25,699 nucleotides of DNA from Planctomycetota bacterium (GCA_027622795.1 JAQBZA010000004.1:1-25699), one strand, 5' to 3'. Numbered from the stretch's first letter, positions 15,985 to 24,136 are shown. Translations and numbers: made by a program. Notes: generated by a model not told the origin, from the letters alone.

Positions 15985-16013
15985 TTGGCGGCGCCACCCG
16001 CGAGATTTATACT
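15985..16013 (+). promoter_or_regulatory. candidate sigma70-like promoter of the PAS-GAF-receiver gene
   Basis: TTGGCG at 15985-15990 and TATACT at 16008-16013 are 17 bases apart, 37 bases before the GTG start at 16051. The -10 has five of six consensus bases and the -35 has four. The same TATACT -10 appears in the divergent sdh promoter. The evidence is sequence similarity only. Confidence 0.45.
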
Positions 16014-16050
16014 TTCTGATGAATGTTTCGCCCGGCAAGGAGGGCACTCA

Positions 16051-17658
16051 GTGACGGATTCGCACGCACTTCACAGCGGCAGTGCAGGCCGCGATGCCAC
16101 GGCACGGTCAGGGATCGCTGACCAGCCTGCAAAGGTGCTCGCCAGCCTGCCGGATGGCGTGGCCGTTGTCGATGCGATGGGCACGATCGAGTGGGCGAAT
16201 CACCAGCTCTGTCAGTGGTGCCAGGAACGGGCTCGGGAGGGAATCAATCTTTTTGACGCATTGGGGCGGCCCGATATCGAAGGATCCGATCCTGCACCGC
16301 TCCAGGCGGCGATCCAGGGCCGTACCGCCAGCGATGCCACCCTCCGGACTGCCGACAATCGCTACTTCCACCTTCACGCCGCGCCTCTCGCCGAAGGTGG
16401 TGCGAGTGAACCGCGGCTCGTGGTCGCTATCCGCGATGTCACCCACACGATTCTCGAACAGCAGAAGCGGGCTGCCATTCATCAGGCGGGCCAGACGCTT
16501 GCCGATCTTTCGCCGGCCGAACTGGCCGACATGACCGTGGCAGAGCGGATCGAGCTCCTCAAGAGCAACATCATTCACTATGCCAAAGACCTGCTGCAGT
16601 TTGACGTGGTGGAAATTCGCCTGCTCGACCAGCAGACAGGGCGTCTGGAAACGCTCCTCTCCGAAGGCATGCAGCCGGAGGCTGAGGCCCGCATCCTCTA
16701 CGCCAAGCCGGAAAACAATGGTGTGACCGGCTGGGTGGCGGCCACAGGGCAGAGCTACCGTTGCAGCGACACCCTTCAGGACCCGCTCTACCTCGAGGGC
16801 TGCAAGGGAGCGAAGAGCTCGATGACCGTGCCCTTGCTGATGCATGACCAGGTGATCGGTACCTTCAATGTCGAGACGCCGGAGCCGGGTGGTTTCACTG
16901 AAACCGACCTCCAGTTTCTGGAGATTTTTTCGCGGGACGTGGCGGCGGCCCTCAACACGCTCGAACTGCTCGTGGCCGAAAAAGCGACGACCGCAGCCGA
17001 GAGCATCGAGGCGATCCACGGTGCGGTAGCCCTCCCCGTCGACGACATCCTCAACGATGCCGTTGGCGTGATGGAGAAATATATCGGTCACGATGCCGAC
17101 GTGGTCGACCGGCTGCAGCGGATCCTTCGTAATGCGCGTGACATCAAGCAGGTGATCCAAAAGGTGGGCGAAAAAATGGCCCCCAGTTCCGCCCACACGC
17201 AACTGCGGCAGGGCGATCGACGGCGGGCCCTGCTGGGCCGGCGGATCCTCGTGGCCGATGCCGACGAGCAGGTTCGGGCGGCGGCCCATTCACTCCTCGA
17301 ACGGTATGGCTGCACTGTGGAGACGGCCCGCGACGGCGCCGAGGCGGCGCTGATGGTGCGAGCCTGTGGCGACGAGCCCTATGACGTCATCCTTGCCGAC
17401 ATTCGCCTCCCCGACATGAGCGGCTATCAGTTGCTGCTGCGGTTGCAACAGTTGCTGGAGCCCGGCGTGAGCGAGGGCCAGTCGACGTCGATACCACTCG
17501 TGCTGATGACGGGCTTCGGCTACGACCCAGGCCACTCGATCGTGAAGGCTCGTCAGGCCGGCATCGATCTGGTCCTGTTCAAGCCGTTCCGCATCGACCA
17601 GTTGCTCGACACCATTGAGCGGATGCTCGCCCGCCGGCGAGACGTCGTGAAGGCGTAA
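16051..17658 (+). CDS. PAS-GAF-receiver signalling protein without a kinase domain
   Basis: This is a 535-residue cytoplasmic sensory protein with no membrane segments. GTG 16051 is chosen because AAGGAGG lies seven bases before it. A PAS domain covers about residues 25-135 (LPDGVAVVDAMGTIEWAN), followed by a GAF domain at about 165-315 (NNGVTGWVAATGQSY, SSMTVPLLMHDQVIGTFNVE). A helical segment at about 320-385 looks like a degenerate dimerisation region. A receiver domain runs from about 395 to 530, with acidic pocket D403/D405, phospho-acceptor D450 (ILADIRLPDMSG), and the conserved Lys K511 in LFKPF. There is no HATPase domain and no DNA-binding or enzymatic output domain. It probably receives phosphate from a separate kinase or acts through protein contacts. 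It is divergent from sdhCAB, but a link to respiration is only positional inference. Confidence 0.85.
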   Translation: MTDSHALHSGSAGRDATARSGIADQPAKVLASLPDGVAVVDAMGTIEWANHQLCQWCQERAREGINLFDALGRPDIEGSDPAPLQAAIQGRTASDATLRTADNRYFHLHAAPLAEGGASEPRLVVAIRDVTHTILEQQKRAAIHQAGQTLADLSPAELADMTVAERIELLKSNIIHYAKDLLQFDVVEIRLLDQQTGRLETLLSEGMQPEAEARILYAKPENNGVTGWVAATGQSYRCSDTLQDPLYLEGCKGAKSSMTVPLLMHDQVIGTFNVETPEPGGFTETDLQFLEIFSRDVAAALNTLELLVAEKATTAAESIEAIHGAVALPVDDILNDAVGVMEKYIGHDADVVDRLQRILRNARDIKQVIQKVGEKMAPSSAHTQLRQGDRRRALLGRRILVADADEQVRAAAHSLLERYGCTVETARDGAEAALMVRACGDEPYDVILADIRLPDMSGYQLLLRLQQLLEPGVSEGQSTSIPLVLMTGFGYDPGHSIVKARQAGIDLVLFKPFRIDQLLDTIERMLARRRDVVKA

Positions 17659-17662
17659 CCCA

Positions 17663-17705
17663 GTTGGGGAGGTTCGGGCGTTAGGCAGCCCCGAACCGCC
17701 TCAAC
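17663..17705 (+). terminator. terminator-like hairpin after the PAS-GAF-receiver gene
   Basis: The arm at 17663-17678 (GTTGGGGAGGTTCGGG) pairs with 17690-17705 (CCCGAACCGCCTCAAC) over 16 positions, with one G-U pair and one mismatch and an 11-base loop. It begins five bases after the stop codon. No U-tract follows, so it may be a weak or factor-assisted terminator, or a 3'-end stabilising structure. Confidence 0.5.
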
Positions 17706-17828
17706 TAAGCGGTGAGGTAATCCGCGGAATTTGGGCGCTCGGGCTGTGGGCTTGACCTCGATCCCGCCAGGCCGGTACTTCTCCCCGGCTCATTGGCTCC
17801 GGTGCCCACGTTGGGAAGGATAGCGAGT

Positions 17829-20717
17829 ATGCCAGTCAACGACCTTACTCATACGAAACATCGAACGCGGGCATCCTGTTTTTGGGCCTTTTTCCCGGTC
17901 TCGGTCACCGCGGTGTTGGTATATGGTGGCGCGAGTCTGTCCGCTGAAGAAGAGGACAAGCGACCTGCCGTGGCTGATGCGGCTGCCGCTCGGGAAATGA
18001 TTGAGCAGGTACCGGCTGCCGCTGAGAAGGCGGCAGCCAATCGCCAGGCTTCGCCTGAGCCCACGGCAGCAGCAGTGGCAGAGCCCGCGCCGGATGTCGA
18101 ACTCGCCAAGCTCTCGGCGCTCGTGGCCGCCCGGCAACTGGAGGCCCGAAGATTGGCCCAGCGAGAACCCGCTGAGGCGCTCACGCTCCTTGAGGATCTA
18201 TTAACCACCATCAAGAGTGCGGAAATACCAACGCGTTCCAAGGAGCTTTTCAAGCGACGGGTTGACCGTACGCGACTCGACATTGAGGAGGCGACCGGGA
18301 AGCGAATGTCTGATGTGGCACTCGATCGAAAGAACGCCACCATCGAAGCCCAGATCGATCGAGAGCGGGCGAAACGGGTGGAGGTGGATCAGCGGCTCGC
18401 GATGCTCGTCGAGGAATACAACGCCCTTGTCGACGAGCAGCGGTATCCCGAGGCCGAGGTCATCGCCAAAAAGGCGGGCCAGTTGGCCCCCGACAATCCT
18501 GTGGTACGGCAACTCCTCTCCCAGAGTCGCATTGTCCGCCGGCTCGCAGCCCAACGATCGATCGGTGACGACAAGGCGACCGGCTTCCTTGATGACATCG
18601 AGGATGCCGAGCGGGCCAGCGCCCCGTTCGTCGGTCCGTTTGCCTTTCCCGATACGAGGGATTGGAGGGACCTGACGAAGACCCGATCACGGCTTGAGGC
18701 TGAAGGTCGGACGCAACTCTCGGCTTCGGAGAAACTGATCGAGAAAAAGCTCTCCATGCCGGTCAAAGCCTCGTATCAGGAGCAGCCACTCACAGAGGTT
18801 CTCAACGACCTTACCCGACAGGCTGAGGTGCCCCTCCATATCGACGTGGTTGGCCTTGAGGGTGAAAGTGTCCGGAGCGACACACCGGTGACGATCAATC
18901 TCGACCAGAAGATTTCACTCAAAAGCGCGCTGAAGCTTCTTCTTGAGCCACTGAATCTTGACTACACGATTCGTGATGAAGTGTTGAAGGTGACAAGCCC
19001 GCGGATCGCGAAGGGGCAACTGTTCAGCGTGTCATACCAGGTGGCCGATCTGGTGGTACCGATCCCCAATTTCTCGTCAGATGGGCTGGGCATCACCGGC
19101 GCGCTCCGCGAGGGCTATTCCCGTATCTCGAGCCCGCAGGCTGGGCTCTCGGTCCAGACCGGGCCGGCACCAGCCGGTGTCAATGCCGTGCGGGCGGTCG
19201 GAAATCAGTCGATGGATCCGACGTCTCTGGCACAGTTCCAAGGTGGTCTCCCGGCCGCCCCGCCCGGGATCGGAACCGGCTCTACGCCTTCGATCCCCTT
19301 CGGCCCGGCTGTGGGGGGTGGCGCTCAGGCCGACTTCCAGTCGCTCATCAATCTAATCACCGAGACAATCGCGCCGACGACCTGGGCAACCGTCGGTGGC
19401 CCCGGCACCATCCGCGAATTTGCCACCAATTTGAGTCTCGTGATCAGCCAAACGCAGGATGTCCATGACAAGATTACCGACCTTCTCGACCAACTCCGTC
19501 GGCTTCAAGATCTCCAGGTGACGATCGAGGTGCGATTCATCTCGCTCAGTGACACGTTCTTCGAGCGAATCGGCGTTGATTTCGACTTCAACATCCAGTC
19601 GGGCGTTGAGCAGCCGCTCAACATGACCGCGATCCCGACGCAGTCCAACGGATCCCTCTATCCGAACAGCCTGGGCCTCCAGACTCAGCCGGGGGGAGCC
19701 TCGCAACTCGTGGGGCTCGACAACACTGGAAATCCCGGCGTGGCATTGTCGCCTGGTGGTGGTCAGCAGGGCCAGCAGGGGCAGCAGGGGCAGCAAGGCG
19801 GGCAGGCAGGCGGTGGTGGTCAGCAGGGCGGTGCCGCCAACAATACGGCTGCCGCAATCGCGAATGCCCTGCCGAGTTTCTTTTCGATCCCCTTTCGGCA
19901 GAACAGTTTCGGAAGCGCCGGTGTGCCGGCTTTGCCGGGGCTCCCTGATCCGGCCACGTCGGCAGCCAATTTCGGCTTTGCAATCCTTTCCGACATCGAA
20001 GCCTACTTTCTGATCCAGGCGGCCCAGGGCAACACTCGCAGCAATGTCATGCAGGCCCCCAAAGTCACGCTCTTCAATGGCCAAAATGCCTTCATCTCAG
20101 ACACGCGGCAGCGGCCATTCGTGACGAGCGTGGTGCCGGTGGTAGGTGATTTTGCCGCTGCCCAGCAGCCGGTGATCACGGTGCTCTCCGAAGGCACAGC
20201 TGTGAACGTGCAGGCGGTCGTCTCCAGTGATCGCCGATTTGTCCGGCTCACGCTCGTGCCTTTCTTTGCCACGATCGGTAAGGTTGAGCAGTTTCAGTTT
20301 GAGGGCTCGCGGTCGACACGTTCGAAGAGCAGTGACGAAAAATCCGGTCTCTCGGGCGATACCGGCGGCATTGTTGACCTTGAAGCTGGCGTCACCGCGG
20401 GTGAGTCGAGTGAACGTGAGCAGGAAGTGCTCTCCAATGGCACCACCATCCAACAGCCCGAATTTCTCTTCACCACCGTCACCACCACGGTCAGTGTGCC
20501 CGATGGTGGCACTGTGCTGCTCGGTGGCATCAAGCGGCTCCGCGAGGGCCGGAACGAGTTCGGTGTGCCGATCCTCAGCAAGATTCCCTACATCAACCGC
20601 CTCTTCAAGAACGTGGGCATCGGGCGAACAACCGACTCGCTGATGCTGATGGTGACGCCGCGCATCATCATCCAGGAAGAAGAGGAAGAGAAGCTTCTCG
20701 GGGCGGACAAGCCATGA
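17829..20717 (+). CDS. secretin-like protein (type II/III secretion GspD superfamily) with STN-like domain
   Basis: This is a 962-residue exported protein with a signal sequence ending near residue 39 (SVTAVLVYGGASLSA). An Ala/Glu-rich, helical TPR-like region follows (about 60-240). An STN/short-domain module covers about 310-385 (QPLTEVLNDLTRQAEVPLHI, SLKSALKLLLEPLNLDYTI). A low-complexity region includes four QQG repeats at 646-657. The secretin core spans roughly 564-950: VTIEVRFISLSDTFFERIGV, VMQAPKVTLFNGQNAFISD, SVPDGGTVLLGGIKR, and MLMVTPRIIIQ near the end. Secretins form outer-membrane gated pores for secretion or pilus systems, but no GspE, pilin or other machinery gene lies nearby. 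ATG 17829 has GGAAGGA eight bases upstream. Its stop overlaps the DUF423 gene in an ATGA arrangement. Confidence 0.88.
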   Translation: MPVNDLTHTKHRTRASCFWAFFPVSVTAVLVYGGASLSAEEEDKRPAVADAAAAREMIEQVPAAAEKAAANRQASPEPTAAAVAEPAPDVELAKLSALVAARQLEARRLAQREPAEALTLLEDLLTTIKSAEIPTRSKELFKRRVDRTRLDIEEATGKRMSDVALDRKNATIEAQIDRERAKRVEVDQRLAMLVEEYNALVDEQRYPEAEVIAKKAGQLAPDNPVVRQLLSQSRIVRRLAAQRSIGDDKATGFLDDIEDAERASAPFVGPFAFPDTRDWRDLTKTRSRLEAEGRTQLSASEKLIEKKLSMPVKASYQEQPLTEVLNDLTRQAEVPLHIDVVGLEGESVRSDTPVTINLDQKISLKSALKLLLEPLNLDYTIRDEVLKVTSPRIAKGQLFSVSYQVADLVVPIPNFSSDGLGITGALREGYSRISSPQAGLSVQTGPAPAGVNAVRAVGNQSMDPTSLAQFQGGLPAAPPGIGTGSTPSIPFGPAVGGGAQADFQSLINLITETIAPTTWATVGGPGTIREFATNLSLVISQTQDVHDKITDLLDQLRRLQDLQVTIEVRFISLSDTFFERIGVDFDFNIQSGVEQPLNMTAIPTQSNGSLYPNSLGLQTQPGGASQLVGLDNTGNPGVALSPGGGQQGQQGQQGQQGGQAGGGGQQGGAANNTAAAIANALPSFFSIPFRQNSFGSAGVPALPGLPDPATSAANFGFAILSDIEAYFLIQAAQGNTRSNVMQAPKVTLFNGQNAFISDTRQRPFVTSVVPVVGDFAAAQQPVITVLSEGTAVNVQAVVSSDRRFVRLTLVPFFATIGKVEQFQFEGSRSTRSKSSDEKSGLSGDTGGIVDLEAGVTAGESSEREQEVLSNGTTIQQPEFLFTTVTTTVSVPDGGTVLLGGIKRLREGRNEFGVPILSKIPYINRLFKNVGIGRTTDSLMLMVTPRIIIQEEEEEKLLGADKP
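19764..19799 (+). repeat. tandem 9-base repeat encoding Gln-Gln-Gly in the secretin
   Basis: Four contiguous 9-base units (CAGCAGGGC/G, the last CAGCAAGGC) encode QQG four times inside the secretin, within a wider Gly/Gln-rich tract that extends to about 19840. A pure tandem array of this kind can expand or contract by slippage in whole codons without breaking the frame. It lies inside the secretin core between conserved blocks, probably in a surface loop. Confidence 0.8.
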
Positions 20718-21109
20718 CTGCCATGAGACTTTGGCTTGTCGCCGGTGCCGTCCTCGGAGGAATCGGTGTTGCGGCCGGGTCGTTTGGGGCGCACGGTCTC
20801 AAGGATACCTTGGAAGCGACAGGCCAAGCTGCCAACTGGGAGACCTCCGTTCGGTACTGCCTGGTTCACGCCCTGGCACTGCTCGTCGTGGGGCTCACCT
20901 GCGGTTTGCCGCAGACGGTGAATGTCCGCGGGTTGCTCAGTGTTGCCGGTGGGGGGTTCCTCCTTGGCACACTGATCTTCAGCGGATTCCTTGCCACGCT
21001 TTCACTGACAGGCCTTCGTGTCCTCGGGGCGATCGTACCGATCGGAGGCGTGCTCATGCTGGTTGGCTGGACGTGCCTGGCTTTGGCCGGATTTTTCGCG
21101 GTCGAGTAA
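20714..21109 (+). CDS. DUF423/YgdD-family small membrane protein
   Basis: The product is a 131-residue inner-membrane protein with about four hydrophobic helices. The N-terminal motif GVAAGSFGAHGLKD, followed by a Tyr-containing helix (TSVRYCLVHALALLVVGL) and FSGFLATLSLTG, is the signature of the DUF423 family (E. coli YgdD, eukaryotic TMEM256). The molecular function is unknown in the family. Its ATG at 20714 overlaps the TGA of the secretin by four bases, which implies translational coupling. Convergence with the TPR gene leaves only 14 bases between stops. Confidence 0.88.
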   Translation: MTAMRLWLVAGAVLGGIGVAAGSFGAHGLKDTLEATGQAANWETSVRYCLVHALALLVVGLTCGLPQTVNVRGLLSVAGGGFLLGTLIFSGFLATLSLTGLRVLGAIVPIGGVLMLVGWTCLALAGFFAVE

Positions 21110-21123
21110 GTCGGCAAGCCACG

Positions 21124-21840
21124 TCAGAAACCAGCGTCTCCGAAGGGATCATCCGATGGCTTCGGCTTTGCCGCCCCCCCCGAACCTTCGTCACCGAATG
21201 GATCATCAGCCATCGGCTTCGGCGGAGTCGCTGGCTTGTCAGTCGGTGCTTCGTCGTCCTCTTCCGCCATCGGAGGCTCTGGGGTCACCGCCGGTTCGGT
21301 AACGGCGGGTGCCGGTATGCTCTCTTGCACAGGCGTCGGCATGCCCGGAAGACGCTCTGGCCGTCGGGTCCGCTGCACGTCGGGATTGATTGTTTCAGCC
21401 TGTGAGTAATGCCGCACAATCGCCTCGCGGCGGTGCTGCAATGCGGCCATCCGGGCACGCACCCGATATTTTTCCAACAGCAATCGCGGCTCCCCCTGGA
21501 TCCTCTCCAGAGAACGAGCCACCGGCCAATTGCCGCGACCAGCAGTTTCGGCGTTTGCACCGGAAATGAAATCAGCCTCTGCCTCGTCAAGTCGCCCCAG
21601 TTTGAGGGCTGCCAGGCCGCGAAAATAGAAGGCCCGTGGATCTTGGGAGCCTCCCTCGATCGCCGATGAAAGCTCGTCATAACTCCGCTGATAATCACCG
21701 GAAGAGTAGGCGTGGACGCCCGTGCCATAGGCCGCGGCAAGAATCACGTCCTCCCGCGCTGCTGTGACTGTTGTCATCAAGGCGACAGCGACCGTAAACG
21801 CCCCAATCAATGAGGCTTCGGCAGTCGTGGTCATTCGCAT
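21124..21840 (-). CDS. secreted TPR-repeat protein with C-terminal DDPFGD repeats
   Basis: This is a 238-residue exported protein. A signal peptide (ASLIGAFTVAVALMTTVTAA) is followed by two TPR-like helical hairpins at about residues 35-95 (YGTGVHAYSSGDYQRSYDEL, DPRAFYFRGLAALKLGRLDE). A charged helix follows, and then a Pro/Glu-rich disordered tail that contains DDPFGDEG and ends with DDPFGDAGF. ATG 21840 has GGAGGA six bases upstream. The acidic DPFGD repeats look like short binding motifs, but no partner is known. It could scaffold an envelope complex, which is inference. It lies 124 bases downstream of the cutA cluster, so it may be independently transcribed. Confidence 0.82.
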   Translation of the reverse strand: MRMTTTAEASLIGAFTVAVALMTTVTAAREDVILAAAYGTGVHAYSSGDYQRSYDELSSAIEGGSQDPRAFYFRGLAALKLGRLDEAEADFISGANAETAGRGNWPVARSLERIQGEPRLLLEKYRVRARMAALQHRREAIVRHYSQAETINPDVQRTRRPERLPGMPTPVQESIPAPAVTEPAVTPEPPMAEEDDEAPTDKPATPPKPMADDPFGDEGSGGAAKPKPSDDPFGDAGF

Positions 21841-21964
21841 GGAAACTCCTCCGCTGGCTGGGACTCCGCTCGTTTCCCTATCGGCACAGGATACCGCTCA
21901 CGGAGGGAGCAGGCGACTCCGGCCCGCACAGCCTGCGCACCGTGACAACTCGTGACCTTATATT

Positions 21965-22429
21965 CTACGCAGAACGGATCGCTCCCCGTGCCTCGGCATG
22001 TTGGCGAAACGCATATTCTTCCAGAAACACGGCTGGACGGACGAGTTGGAAAACCAGTTTTTCAGCGGGCCATCCGCAACAGGTCAGGAGGCGTTCAAAG
22101 TCGTCGGCTGGACAACTGCCTCTCATGTCGATGAGAAGAACACGACCATTGCGGTCGAACACGTTGCCGTCAACCTGCCAGCGAAGCCCCTCACGAGGGC
22201 TTACCCAGACAAACGAACCATCGGGCTCCACAAACATCCGCTCCAATGTCTCAAGCCTTTTGAGGCAGTCGTCGAACGAGATGGCCAGTGGTACCACCAG
22301 CATCTCGTGGGGGATGCTGACCGTCGGCCACGTGCCCCATACGTCGGTGTGGGGACTGCCTTGGCGGAGATCCTCGGCGGGGTGTCGATGGAGTGATATC
22401 TCGAACGCATAGCAGAGCGGCACCATCAT
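21965..22429 (-). CDS. conserved hypothetical protein, coupled to cutA
   Basis: The product has 154 residues and no signal peptide or membrane segment. It begins MMVPLCYAFEISLHRH and has a central beta-rich block (ERMFVEPDGSFVWV, WQVDGNVFDRNGRVLLIDMR). It ends with a helical block (GSCPADDFERLLTCCGWPAE, LVFQLVRPAVFLEEYAFRQ). I recall similar planctomycete proteins of unknown function. ATG 22429 overlaps the cutA TGA by four bases (ATGA), which decides the start over the upstream in-frame ATG at 22474. Three cysteines (in GSCPADD and LLTCCGW) could be structural, but no metal motif is clear. The function is unknown. Confidence 0.75.
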   Translation of the reverse strand: MMVPLCYAFEISLHRHPAEDLRQGSPHTDVWGTWPTVSIPHEMLVVPLAISFDDCLKRLETLERMFVEPDGSFVWVSPREGLRWQVDGNVFDRNGRVLLIDMRGSCPADDFERLLTCCGWPAEKLVFQLVRPAVFLEEYAFRQHAEARGAIRSA

Positions 22430-22809
22430 TCCTGCGGTTCCGAATCGTCGATCGTTACGCACTCCTGCACCCATGTTGCGTAGTCAGCGGAGCCACGGCA
22501 CAGCGTCACGAGGATTTCCGGCGTGTCGTAGGGATGCAACGACCGAATCACCCGCTCACACGTGACCACCGCAGCAGGCGTAGTCTTGCACCGGCAGACA
22601 AATTCCTCAGCGATTTCGCGGGCGCCCTGCCAGCGATAGATGCTGGTGAGTGGCCCTTCGATCTGAACACAGGCAGCCACACGGCGATCAACCAGGCCGG
22701 TGCCGCAGGCGACCGCGTCCTGTCGAGAGGAGAAGGTGGTGCGAATCTCAGCAATGGTCTGGTCATCAGACCGATCAGTTTCAGGCGGCATCGACAATTC
22801 CTGGCTCAT
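22426..22809 (-). CDS. cutA: divalent-cation tolerance protein CutA
   Basis: CutA is a small trimeric cytoplasmic protein that binds divalent metals. Its physiological role is uncertain despite the copper-tolerance name. The 127-residue product shows the family blocks TTFSSRQDAVACG, LVDRRVAACVQI, SIYRWQG, EFVCRCKTT and SLHPYDTPEIL. Length and order are normal. ATG 22809 gives a 29-base overlap with the upstream gene. ATG 22791, six codons later, has AGGA seven bases before it and may be the true start with an 11-base overlap; the family core begins after both. Its stop overlaps the next gene by four bases. Confidence 0.93.
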   Translation of the reverse strand: MSQELSMPPETDRSDDQTIAEIRTTFSSRQDAVACGTGLVDRRVAACVQIEGPLTSIYRWQGAREIAEEFVCRCKTTPAAVVTCERVIRSLHPYDTPEILVTLCRGSADYATWVQECVTIDDSEPQE

Positions 22810-24010
22810 TGAACATCATCCCAGATGGTGCGACATGAATGGTTTGTGGGGAGTCGAGTTCCCAGGTGTTTTCGGCGAGCCAGCCAGCCTGCCGCGATCC
22901 CGCATCGGGAAGCACCAAGGCAGCCACTGGAGGCTCGGTCTGACGTCGAGGCAGTCCGAGGCAGAGGCCACAGGTACTCTCCACGCGAGTGTCGAGATCC
23001 TTTCTGGCCGGCGCATGGCCGAGCACAACCAATCGCGGATCTGACCGGTGTCGGGGAACCCGAGGACGGAGGCTGTCGGTGGCGGCGACAAGCGCCGGCC
23101 GTGGCCCGGCCGGATCAGGGATGCTGGCTGCTTCCATCCAAGCAGCCAAGGCATCGACAGCGTCAAATGGTGCCACCGATTCCGGCACGGTGGCATGAGC
23201 CTGGGCATGCCAGTGTTGCACGCTGCGTTGCCACACTGTTCGAAACACCGGCTCATGGCATTCGGCAATCGCCTGAGGCATCTGGAAGGGACGTGCCGCA
23301 GCGAGTCGGCGAGTGACTGCGACGGCCACGGCCCGGGGTACACCCGCTCCCCGAAGGCGGCGTGCGAAATCGACCAGGAGGTCGACCGCGAGACTTTCAG
23401 CCAAGGTCGGAACGCGGCCCTGCCCGGGAAGATCGGGCATTACATGCAGATCGGGTATTCCACACAGTGGATCACATTCGGCACCATGGCGAATGGTCAC
23501 TGCCTCGCTCGACCACTCGGTTCCAATGGGAATGCCATATCGGCCAGCAACGGTGGTACACCAGAGGTCGTGGAGCATCCGGTCACGATCGCCGACGAGA
23601 CAGATGACGCGGACGGCGGCTTGGCAGGTTGCGCCCACCATCGGTCGCCCCCTGATGTCGGCACGCGGCACCGCGAGCCCGTCACGCTGCAGCTTCACAA
23701 GACCCGCCAAAAATCGGGAACCGCGACGGGTAGCCTTGAATGCGACATGCTCGGCCACCGCCCGCACCCTCGGCCCACCCTGCCACGGTCGGAGATCGCC
23801 ATGCCAGGCGAAACTCGTTAGGCCATCGAACGTGTCCCCGGCAAGAACAATCTGAATGGTCGGGACTGGTGCATAGCGGCCGTCGCGCTGGAAGCCAGCT
23901 CGCCAGGCGGCCCGCCTCAGCGCACGAAAAAATGACCGGATCATACCTGGCGCGGGCGCCCCGAGAACCGTACCGTCGGCAATTGCCCAATTCGCCGTCA
24001 CGACAAGCAT
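22781..24010 (-). CDS. conserved hypothetical protein with degenerate metallophosphoesterase-like motifs
   Basis: The product is a 409-residue cytoplasmic-looking protein. Along the first 180 residues it shows IVLAGDTFDGL (GDxFD at 58-62), VICLVGDRDRML (GDRD at 140-143) and IRHGAECDPLC (HG at 175-176, D180). These occur in the order and spacing of the GDxxD, GNHD and HGDxFD blocks of calcineurin-like phosphoesterases such as LpxH. The first block (expected DxH) is not visible, and GNHD is altered to GDRD, so metal chemistry may be lost or changed. The C-terminal half is Ala/Arg-rich and helical, then beta-rich. ATG 24010 follows a purine-rich GAGAGGGGGG stretch; TTG 24031 is an alternative. 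It is the first gene of a three-gene overlapping cluster with cutA and a hypothetical gene. The fold assignment is my inference. Confidence 0.7.
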   Translation of the reverse strand: MLVVTANWAIADGTVLGAPAPGMIRSFFRALRRAAWRAGFQRDGRYAPVPTIQIVLAGDTFDGLTSFAWHGDLRPWQGGPRVRAVAEHVAFKATRRGSRFLAGLVKLQRDGLAVPRADIRGRPMVGATCQAAVRVICLVGDRDRMLHDLWCTTVAGRYGIPIGTEWSSEAVTIRHGAECDPLCGIPDLHVMPDLPGQGRVPTLAESLAVDLLVDFARRLRGAGVPRAVAVAVTRRLAAARPFQMPQAIAECHEPVFRTVWQRSVQHWHAQAHATVPESVAPFDAVDALAAWMEAASIPDPAGPRPALVAATDSLRPRVPRHRSDPRLVVLGHAPARKDLDTRVESTCGLCLGLPRRQTEPPVAALVLPDAGSRQAGWLAENTWELDSPQTIHVAPSGMMFNEPGIVDAA

Positions 24011-24136
24011 CGTCAACCCCCCTCTCTCCAATCATCGACTTGGCACGGATCCAGCGCCACGAGGATCTTGTGAGCCGGACCACTCGTGACAGACCGGAAC
24101 TCCTGCGCAGGATGGAGGGGCAGATCACAGGGCCGC

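Noticed and set aside
14854..16050. Extended N-terminus of the PAS-GAF-receiver frame (399 extra codons).
   Set aside because: It is antisense to sdhC and part of sdhA. An excellent AAGGAGG ribosome binding site sits seven bases before GTG 16051, where the PAS-containing protein begins.
19764..19840. CRISPR-like or minisatellite array.
   Set aside because: The short CAGCAGGGN units are contiguous, in frame and encode a Gln/Gly tract in the secretin. There are no spacers.
21901..21937. GC-rich inverted repeats (CGGAG/CTCCG and GCAGGC/GCCTGC) downstream of the hypothetical gene as a terminator.
   Set aside because: The stems are only 5-6 bases, they overlap one another, and no U-tract follows. 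Such repeats are expected by chance at this GC content.
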